Part shown: one piece after another, positions 57,901 through 64,000 of the stretch
How positions within the stretch are numbered: position 1 is the first letter of the stretch
Layout of the letters: each line of letters starts with the position of its first letter
DNA from: Karalla daura
Taxonomy: Eukaryota > Chordata > Actinopteri > Chaetodontiformes > Leiognathidae
Reading direction: 5' to 3'
Assembly (NCBI GenBank): GCA_029224185.1
Contig: CM055188.1
Location: 25,267,497-25,331,496 of the forward strand
Length of the DNA stretch: 64,000 nucleotides
Position numbers and translations under genes: made by a program
Notes under the pieces: model-generated
Databases searched by the model: none
Told to the model about the DNA's origin: nothing
The model's input: only the letters and a program-made list of their open reading frames with translations

Positions 57901-60900
57901 ACAAGGAGGTCAGCATTGCTGAGCATGTTGGTGTCACTTCAGAGGAAGAGCACACCATGCTCCAGAGTCGCAGCTCCCGGGATATCCACACAGCAGCAAT
58001 GGGTATTGTCCAAACCCTCCTGGAGGAAATGAAGCTGGAGGCGAGCGGTTCATCCCTGAAGGCGGTTGAGTCTCTCAAGCCATCCTTCTGGACCAAGGTT
58101 CAAGCCAAAGTCAACGCCTGGATGGTCTGCACACTGGCCAGGAAGAAGATTTTCGGCTTCCTGACTAATGTGTGGAAGACACTGGGATGCTCCTCGCCGA
58201 CCCACAAGACGAGATCACTGAAACAGCTACTTGACAAAGTTGATTCAGTGGTGGAGGACTTAGTCAAGTCCAACACGTCCCAAGGGAAGGAAGAGGAGGA
58301 GACTGCTGAGGAGGAAGAGGGGACTGGTCAGGAGAATCTCCTCCAGAGGCTCTCTGATGACAGCCCCAGCCAGATGCACGTCATGTACCAGCGGCTGAGC
58401 GGTGCCATAACACAGCACCTGATGGCTGAGCAGGAGGCAGACAACGAGCACCTGATAAAAGAGATCAAGAAGGGACTGAAAGGTGTCGTGAAAAGCCTCT
58501 GGCACAGAGTCAGGGAGGAGGCACAACAGCATCACAGAGGGACTGACGTGTCAAGCATTGTTCTCCGGAAAATCAAGAAAGCGGTGACACGGATACTCCG
58601 GGAAAAGACCTGGAATGTGCATCCTGATTCCAAGGCAATGCCACCGTCAGTAACCAGCGATGCTAATGCTGATGCTGATGCTGAAGCTGAAGCTGATGCT
58701 GATGCTAATGCTGATGCTGATGCTGATGCTGATGCTGATGCTGATGCTGATGCTGATGCTGATGCTGATGCTGATGCTGATGCTGATGCTGATGCTGATG
58801 CTGATGCTGATGCTAATGGTAATGCTGATTTGGTCCTCTTGGTAGAAAGAACTACCAGTGCTGTCAGGGAGATCCTAGAGGAGCAGGGGGAAAAGCTCAG
58901 CATGGCTGAGGTGAGGGATGCCATCTCTGAGATGGAGTACAACCTGTTTAGGGTAAGGAAAACAGTGGATAGAGATGCATTAGCACAGGATATTGTGCAA
59001 GTGATTCTCAGTGATCCTGAACTGCAGTTGAACACAAGAGGGTTATCTTGCTGGACCAAGGTAGAGGCAAAAATCAAATCCTGGGTAATCCATACAATTG
59101 CTTTGGAGTCCCTGCTCAAACTTGTGGCAGATCTGAGGAAGAGACTTGGCTTCCCCATACCACCCTACGCTTTGGCATCCATGAAGCAGCTGCTTCATGG
59201 AATCGAATGTGTGGTGGAGGATATGATAACCACAGAGAAGAATGAGCTGGAAGACGGTTCTGCTGTGGAGAAGGACGGCGAGGAGCTCTTCCAAAGACTC
59301 TCCAGTGACTCTTCAGGCCAGAAGGAGAACTTGCAGCAGCGGCTGAGCAATGTCATACTTAACCACATGAAAAGTGAGGAAGAAGACAATGCACTCGTTA
59401 AAGCAGAGATCCAGAAAGGACTGAAGGGTTTCATGTTGAGGTTCTGGAGGATGCTCAGAGAGCAGGCACGACTGTTTCATTTTCAGGGTGACCTCTCAAG
59501 CATTGTTCTAAGGAAAATCCAGGAGGCGATAGTAATAGTGTTTGGGGAAAAATACTGGGAGGTGGATAACAAGGACGTCTGGGTTAATAAGCCTGTGGTA
59601 CCAAGAGCTGTGCCTCTTTCTGTCACAGTCGATGTCAGTGCTGAAGAAGACGGTGCTGAAGAAGACAGTGCTGAGGAAGATGGTGCTGAGGAATACGGTG
59701 CTGAGGAATACGGTGCTGAGGAAGGTGGCGCTGAAGAGGTTGAGCAGGTCCCTCCACCCTTGTTTACTGAACCATGTCTCAGTTACAAAGGTGAAGAGGC
59801 TCCAGCTCAGGCTGAAGATCACGTCCCATCCCATCCTGGTGATGCCTGGGCTGATACAGGGCTGACATGCTTGGTGTTTGGTCTGGTTAGGAGAATCCTA
59901 GAGGTCAACCCACGCTATGACAACGAGTTGGCCAACTGCATCACCCGGGAGCTGAGAGGGATGCTCCTGATGGAGGGATGTGATGTCTCGGTGGACCTCA
60001 AGAAGGTCAAAAAGATGGTCGAGGCGGCGTATAAGGAGCTGTGTCAGTATGCAGGTGGCCCGGAGCATGCCAGGTTTGCCCTGTTGCACCATTCCGATAT
60101 ATTCTATAAATATATCGTGTCACTGCTTCATAAGAAGCTGACAAAGGAGCGACAGAGCGGCATAGGGAGGTTCTTCAGGGCTGCCGGGAGGGTCATAGTT
60201 AGGCCATTCGCTTGTGCATTCCCCCGAGGAAGCATAGTGTAAATTAGTTAAAAAAACAACTTTTGGTGGGTTTACTCCGAGGGCTTCGGTTTCCTCCAGG
60301 ATGCAATTAGAAATTGCCATCCAAAAAAACATTAACAACTTTTAACATCGCGATGCTAATTGCTTGGGAGGGGGTGGGTAAATGTTCTATGAAGTGTATA
60401 TGTTACATGACGTTAGATAGATAGATAGATCGATAGATAGATCCAGAAGGTAGTTAAAGTGTAGCAGACATATGAAACATATAAACGCGTAAACATATAA
60501 AACATATAGCAGACAAATAAAACACATTGCACATAGTAATAAAATATTTAATAAAATCAGTTAAGTAAAAAAAAAGTATTAAGTAACTAAAATTGTACTA
60601 AGTAATCAACAGATAAAATCCAATGAGTTAGGAAATCAAGGTGTCCAAGTAGCAGACATAAAACACATTGGACATTTCACATCCAATAAGTAATGAAATA
60701 AGTAATGTAAAAAAGTAATAACTAATCAAATCGTGTCGAGGATGTTATGGTTTTGGCCTGACCGCTGCCACCTCCTCTGCCTCCTCCACCTCCTCCGCCT
60801 CCTCTGCCTCCTCAGCCGAACTGATCCGGTTCTCACACATTTCGGATTGTACGTTTGGCCACAAGGGGCAGCACTTTGGTTGATAAATTACATTTGTGCT

Positions 60901-62474
60901 TATAACTCGGACACCATTTGGATTTGAATTTTGGTATTTGGCAGACAGATTTATCACTCGTAGGGGAAGAACTGATTAGATTTTAAAGCATTTCAGATTG
61001 TACGTTTGGCCACAAGGGGCAGCACTTTGGTTGATAAATTACATTTTTGCTTATATCTCCAGGCCGATTGATGTCAAACTTGATGCAGATGAAGCAACAC
61101 AGATTGTTCAATCGTGCTCATGGGCGTTCGGGGTATATACATTGTATTTGGTGCTGAATGCATAGGTCTAGTCGATTAGCTAGGTTGTATTGTGGCTGTG
61201 CTTCCTGTTCCAGAACATTTGCATTTGCATAGTAGTGGGAATTTTTGAGAAAGAAACTGAAAAATCTAAGCAAAATTTCTACCCTTTTTGTTGTCTTAAG
61301 GCTTTTAATGAGGCTTTTAATTCTGATTGAAATTTCCCCATTGTGTAACAATTACAGGCCTATTCTATTCTATTTATATACTAAGTTGTAAAACAGTTCC
61401 TGTCTCTCCTCCAAAGTTTCATTTCTGAATGTTCTTCTCTTTCTCTGTCCTCCGCTGCTTGTATTCCTCTGTCACTTTGCCTCACATTCAACCAGCTACT
61501 GGGCGGTGTGATGCCATCTGTTGACTAGGGCTGGAGCTGGCGGAGGACCTGGTAGGGGAGTGGATTGATGCTGCCATCAAACACCGACTGTGACTACCAG
61601 TCTGTGGTGGCATCGTTGACCTTTCTAGCTTCAAGTGTTACCAGAGCTGGATGACATCAAAGAGCAGGTCCAGCTGCAATGGCTTAAATTAATAGTCTAC
61701 ATTATAGTTATAAGTTAATAACAGTTTTAGATTTTTAGTTTTAGTTTAGTTTTAATTAGTCTTGACTTTCTTCCCCTTTAATTCAGTAAGTTTTATCTGT
61801 TCTTAGAGTAGGTTTGCTAGTTACTATACGTTTTCGCGTTTTTCCAAATGCTTAGTTTTTGTTTAGTTTTTATTAGTTTTAGTGCTAGTTTTAGTTTTTC
61901 ATACTTTGCTAGCTGCATGATTTAAATATCAGGGTAAGTATTGTGAAATAACTATTGTGAAAGATACCATGTTAGTAAATGAGAAAATTGAGAAGTAAAT
62001 AAATAAAGTGTGAAGTGCCGTATGGCCCACAAAAAAGAAAGAAATGTTTCCCTGAGTTTTTTTTTCTTTTAATAAGAGTTTTTATTTATGTCAGTCAACA
62101 AAAATGTTTTTTCTAGTTTTTGTTGTTCTGTTAGTTTTCATGAACAACAGGAACCCTGCTATGGTCCCAGTTTGAGCTTCGCTGCAAGTCATTCCAACAA
62201 AACATACTCAAAAAAATAATCTTTTTACCATGATTTGAAAACTCTAAAAGTAATAGAAATATATTTTCCTGGTGTTGTGACATTTTATTGTGGAAAGTAT
62301 GTGGAAAGAGGGGAATTTTAAAGGAAGAAATCAGAAAATCAGCTTGACGTCATAAAAACAAGCACAAGGAAATTATTTCTGACTTTCTCTTGAACAATAC
62401 CATTCCTAACTGGTATTTGGCTTCCTACCAAACCCTCAAACCCTTTGTATCCTTTAAAAGCAGGTGTCTGTGCA

Positions 62475-62525
<51 letters not shown>

Positions 62526-63281
62526 ATGTGTGTGTGCGTGTGTGTGTGTGTGTGTGTGTGCATGTGTGTGTGTGTGTGTGTTTGGGTGGGACAAAAAGGA
62601 GCAGGCGACTGTCTTGCATGAGAGCATATAAGGAATTGAAAAAGTCAGAGGTCAGTCAAAATAGCAGATCAATAGACAAGAGTCAATAAGGAAGCAATGA
62701 ATACTGTACATGTGAGCATCATACTTTAAAATCATCTTACCGCCTAGTATGCACACCCACACACACACCACACACACACACAGACACAAAGACGGCAACA
62801 ACTTTTTGGCCACTGTATCCTATCATGCTACCAGACCAAACCACAGATACACACGTTCTCTTTGCATCAGTTTTTATGCTTAAAACCATTTCTGTTTCTG
62901 AAACAGGAGTCAGTATGTGATAGCCATAAAACTGCTCATTGAATCGGTCTTTTTTATGTTGATAAGCAATTACAACAGGAAGAACACACACACACTTACA
63001 CACTGCAGCTGATGGTGGGAGTTTTATGGGGTGTTTTTTATATGCCCCATTTGGCGCACTTTTGCAAATAAGGGTGTGTCTAGAAAGGCTGTATTCACGC
63101 ATATCGGGAGACAACTCCTGAATGGGTATGTGCTTTTCTCCAGGCTACACCCAAAAAGTTTTTGTTTTCTTTACAAACGCTGTGTGAACTTAAAAATTGT
63201 TTTGCACTTCAAGCATGTACAGTAATGAGTATTTCAAGAATCAATTAGAGGGTTTTAACATGAACTCACCTGCATCAGAGT
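45999..63281 (-). CDS. acap3: ArfGAP with coiled-coil, ankyrin repeat and PH domains 3 (3' part)
   Basis: Exons on the - strand in order: 63270-63281 (12-nt microexon), 51100-51212, 50784-50835, 50472-50572, 49582-49693, 49262-49494, 49062-49131, 48838-48932, 48284-48504, 48081-48164, 47796-47888, 47343-47566, 47119-47228, 46638-46748, 45999-46146. From DFSYDD to the stop this is 588 aa in one frame. ACAPs sense curved endosomal membrane and phosphoinositides and activate GTP hydrolysis on Arf6. Visible are the PH domain (VVMEGYLFKRASNAFKTWNR onward), the ArfGAP zinc finger (Cys 176, 179, 196, 199 counted from that Asp, with the arginine finger in SGIHR), an acidic Ser-rich linker (FRRDSLFCPDELDSLFSYFD), ankyrin repeats (TPLIQAV, LLLQNGADVNQRD, PLSIAVQAANADIVTL) and the end YRKCIQEFI. 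The linker and C-terminus match ACAP3 rather than ACAP2. The BAR-domain exons lie beyond base 64000. Confidence 0.92.
52774..52833 (-). CDS. acap3: Candidate alternative first coding exon of acap3 (BAR-less isoform)
   Basis: On the - strand an ATG at 52833 opens MLLDSSVVKMKIFGRLECTL (20 residues). It ends at a strong donor (CATTG|gtgagt) in phase 0, which matches the phase of the next acap3 exon (DFSYDD). The sequence upstream (52850-53340 on the - strand) is unusually GC-rich for this intron and could be a promoter. Splicing to 51212 would give a PH-ArfGAP-ankyrin protein of about 608 aa without the BAR domain. No homology supports the 20 residues, so this is inference. Confidence 0.4.
53633..54154 (+). 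repeat. Direct repeat, left copy
   Basis: Shares ordered blocks with 62229-62843 in the same orientation: 'aggaaattattt', 'accaaaccctcaaaccct', a GT tract, 'gggtgg', 'gtcttgcatg', 'gagcatat', 'agtcag', a CA tract, 'caactttttggc' and 'ccagaccaaacca'. The copies have diverged and differ in microsatellite length. This is probably an interspersed repeat of unknown class. Confidence 0.75.
53995..54101 (+). repeat. CA/GCATGC-rich tract
   Basis: Alternating purine-pyrimidine CA runs interspersed twice with 'gcatgcatgcatgcacgcac', inside the left direct-repeat copy. Confidence 0.85.
54155..56865. other. Intronic/intergenic sequence left of the nested gene
   Basis: AT-rich, no supported coding exon. 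A stretch near 55320-55600 stays open for 94 codons on the - strand. I recognise no domain in it and treat it as chance or repeat-derived. Confidence 0.4.
56866..57090 (+). promoter_or_regulatory. Tandem octamer/GC-box array upstream of the nested gene
   Basis: A unit of about 59 bp is repeated. ATTTGCAT octamers lie at 56874-56881 and 56933-56940, with a degenerate ATTTGAAT at 56991-56998. Each is followed two bases later by GACTCCGCCC (56883, 56942, 57000), and a fourth GC box sits at 57038. Octamers bind POU/Oct factors and the C-rich box fits Sp/KLF factors. The array ends about 140 bases before the ATG at 57189, on the correct side to act as promoter. Confidence 0.65.
57189..60242 (+). 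CDS. Intronless 1017-aa repeat protein of unknown function
   Basis: One uninterrupted frame from ATG 57189 (MSKLVKVNSMNQALPKVSVE) to TAA. The frame is open slightly upstream but has no earlier ATG. I recognise no known domain. The N-terminal part (1-200) is helical and includes RVTELLSKEVTKRVNSVLS. Module 1 (about 225-477) and module 2 (about 554-792) are diverged duplicates: both start RTT-x-AV-x-EILEE, contain S-x-WTKV-x-AK and LKQLL/MKQLL, then x-QRLS-x-DS, KGLKG and SSIVLRKI, and end near W475/W790. Between them is an Ala-Asp dipeptide tract (about 491-547). A Glu-rich GAEED/GAEEY repeat (about 817-850) precedes a C-terminal helical segment (RRILEVNPRYDNELANCI) and a basic tail. No signal peptide or membrane span is seen. 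It lies antisense within an acap3 intron. Absence of introns suggests a retrogene or a lineage-specific expanded family, which is inference. Confidence 0.75.
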   Translation: MSKLVKVNSMNQALPKVSVEAVLPFIRRALDSLAQVQWENLQQGHLDQATEKVITDMCLDLITMLTEYVYKVVKQEVQESQESPPHSHSGSPGSKKSIGVSEGQVQQCLDCVIPRTFVEATGVQEDISCSTDRVTELLSKEVTKRVNSVLSKSESSEGSSSDTTSVSRLKNMVKQVGRILQKCSQGLQHKRGKRTAGESSKDKPTPPVDNTSVIDLHSFDVFINRTTEAVKEILEEHDKEVSIAEHVGVTSEEEHTMLQSRSSRDIHTAAMGIVQTLLEEMKLEASGSSLKAVESLKPSFWTKVQAKVNAWMVCTLARKKIFGFLTNVWKTLGCSSPTHKTRSLKQLLDKVDSVVEDLVKSNTSQGKEEEETAEEEEGTGQENLLQRLSDDSPSQMHVMYQRLSGAITQHLMAEQEADNEHLIKEIKKGLKGVVKSLWHRVREEAQQHHRGTDVSSIVLRKIKKAVTRILREKTWNVHPDSKAMPPSVTSDANADADAEAEADADANADADADADADADADADADADADADADADADADADANGNADLVLLVERTTSAVREILEEQGEKLSMAEVRDAISEMEYNLFRVRKTVDRDALAQDIVQVILSDPELQLNTRGLSCWTKVEAKIKSWVIHTIALESLLKLVADLRKRLGFPIPPYALASMKQLLHGIECVVEDMITTEKNELEDGSAVEKDGEELFQRLSSDSSGQKENLQQRLSNVILNHMKSEEEDNALVKAEIQKGLKGFMLRFWRMLREQARLFHFQGDLSSIVLRKIQEAIVIVFGEKYWEVDNKDVWVNKPVVPRAVPLSVTVDVSAEEDGAEEDSAEEDGAEEYGAEEYGAEEGGAEEVEQVPPPLFTEPCLSYKGEEAPAQAEDHVPSHPGDAWADTGLTCLVFGLVRRILEVNPRYDNELANCITRELRGMLLMEGCDVSVDLKKVKKMVEAAYKELCQYAGGPEHARFALLHHSDIFYKYIVSLLHKKLTKERQSGIGRFFRAAGRVIVRPFACAFPRGSIV
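58661..58829 (+). repeat. GCTGAT hexanucleotide repeat coding for Ala-Asp
   Basis: Roughly 28 near-perfect hexamers in frame within the nested gene, with a few AAT and GAA variants at its edges. The same tract is open in other frames (Leu-Met on + and Ala-Ser on -), producing spurious overlapping ORFs. Confidence 0.95.
60413..60441 (+). repeat. GATA-type microsatellite
   Basis: Repeated 'gata' units just downstream of the nested gene's stop. Confidence 0.9.
60516..60521 (+). terminator. Candidate poly(A) signal of the nested gene
   Basis: AATAAA about 270 bases after the stop codon, followed by further ATAAAA-type motifs to about 60560. The region is A/T-rich, so chance occurrence is possible. 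Confidence 0.4.
60839..61055 (+). repeat. Short direct duplication, two copies of about 67 bp
   Basis: 60839-60905 and 60989-61055 are nearly identical, with a shared core 'gattgtacgtttggccacaa' continuing through 'ggggcagcactttggttgat'. They are separated by about 80 bases of unrelated sequence. A duplicated fragment of an interspersed repeat is likely. Confidence 0.85.
61680..61910 (+). repeat. TTTTAGTTT-rich low-complexity tract
   Basis: Many variants of 'agttttagttt' and 'tttattagtttt', a composition often seen in degraded fish interspersed repeats. No gene is visible. Confidence 0.5.
62229..62843 (+). repeat. Direct repeat, right copy
   Basis: Homologous in order and orientation to 53633-54154. 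It is longer mainly through an expanded GT microsatellite (62468-62582). Together the copies bracket the nested intronless gene. Confidence 0.75.
62468..62582 (+). repeat. GT microsatellite
   Basis: Long GT run with occasional GCATGT interruptions, inside the right direct-repeat copy. Confidence 0.97.
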
Positions 63282-64000
63282 CTGGAGATTGTTCATGGGT
63301 GGGTGAAAACCATAGGAGGAAATAGAGAGAAGAAAGAGACAGAGAGGCAACCATTAATTACAAGATCACCGCTAATTAAATTTCCCCACGTGAAGCCAAA
63401 TATGTTAATGTGAGACAACATGTCCAAGTGAATGTCAGAGAGTCCAGAAGGTCTTTTCAAGAGGCTGTAAAACAACTTTCATCCGGTTGAAAGACTTTAA
63501 AGCGAGAGCGCCTTAGTCATGAGGTGAGTTCTGCTCGTCGTGCACGCAGCAAAGAATAATCAGAGATTTGGTCAGTCGGTATCTCTCAGTGCCAGGCACT
63601 CAGATTAAAGAGGAGGGGTTGCTGAAAGGCCATTAGGTCGGGCACAATGCTGTGTGTCGTGAATGGCAGAGTGCCCGCTGTTGGCAACTAAATCAATCAG
63701 ACAGAATGGCCAAAGTCAAGTTGAAAAACAACCGTGTTTTTGGCATCTCCTCAGGTAACAGATGGATGAATGTTGTGCATCTGTGCATGAGGATGACTGC
63801 AGAGAAGGGCGGTTGTTTGAAAGTTGTTTTTATTCAGCTGATTGACCCAAAAAGTAAATATGCCAAACTGCCTGAGGAAACCGCTCTCTCCTATTTTAAA
63901 CTTTCATTCTGAGCCCGAATGAGGGGAAAAACTATATTCAGTAACCGTGGTGTAATTATTTCATGAGCTTTTGTTTTGTGCCGTTCGAGGCAAAAAGGGA
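63282..64000 (-). other. acap3 intron upstream of the microexon
   Basis: No BAR-domain exon is recognisable on the - strand here. A pyrimidine tract (- strand, about 63305-63350) precedes the microexon acceptor. A + strand frame of 86 codons at 63652-63912 shows no known features. Confidence 0.4.

Larger units (their letters stand above)
51213..63269 (-). other. Approximately 12-kb acap3 intron hosting a nested gene
   Basis: The intron lies between the PH-domain exon and the TLMQ microexon. It contains a candidate internal first exon (52774-52833), a pair of direct repeats, CA/GT microsatellites, and a complete intronless gene on the opposite strand (57189-60242). Its extent depends on the microexon assignment being right. 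Confidence 0.6.

Noticed and set aside
58532..59158. 208-codon - strand frame with a long Ala-Ser run
   Set aside because: Antisense shadow of the GCTGAT repeat in the nested gene; no independent start context or domain.
63652..63912. 86-codon + strand frame near the window end
   Set aside because: No recognisable protein features and no plausible partner exons; length is compatible with chance.

Overview
This window is nuclear DNA from a ray-finned (teleost) fish. The genes are vertebrate-type and split by GT-AG introns with many small exons. The introns are AT-rich, carry long CA/GT, CT and GATA-type microsatellites, and hold degraded teleost SINE copies. Four genes can be named by protein similarity: camta1 (3' half), hipk1, ube2j2 and acap3. 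CAMTA1, UBE2J2 and ACAP3 all lie on human 1p36, so much of this block keeps ancestral linkage. hipk1 (human 1p13) looks like a fish-specific neighbour.

Layout. The left third is on the + strand. The last twelve exons of camta1 (1-6223) encode the ankyrin repeats, IQ motifs and C-terminus, and are followed by a long presumed 3' UTR. A CRE-containing promoter and a non-coding exon (about 12.7-13.1 kb) then lead into the complete 17-coding-exon hipk1 (14830-26016, 1121 aa). The middle and right are on the - strand. They hold a small two-coding-exon RING-finger protein (29880-30386, 137 aa), ube2j2 (32482-35628, 264 aa, 5' UTR exon near 39.5 kb), and acap3 from its last exon (45999) to a 12-nt microexon (63270-63281). 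The BAR-domain exons of acap3 must lie beyond base 64000. Every splice junction in these models was checked for reading-frame continuity.

The most unusual item is a long intronless + strand gene (57189-60242, 1017 aa) nested antisense inside an approximately 12-kb acap3 intron. I recognise no family for it. It is made of two diverged copies of a helical module of about 240-250 residues, joined by an Ala-Asp dipeptide tract and followed by a Glu/Ala-rich repeat, with related-looking helical segments at both ends. A tandem array upstream pairs octamer motifs (ATTTGCAT) with GC boxes (GACTCCGCCC). The whole unit lies between two direct-repeat copies of about 0.5-0.6 kb (53633-54154 and 62229-62843). 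It is the best candidate for an undescribed, lineage-specific gene. acap3 also has a plausible internal first exon (52774-52833) that would give a protein without the BAR domain.

Functionally the named genes are unrelated in pathway: a calmodulin-binding transcription factor, a nuclear kinase, ER-associated ubiquitin conjugation plus a RING protein next to it, and an Arf6 GTPase-activating protein. No bacterial, viral or CRISPR features are present.
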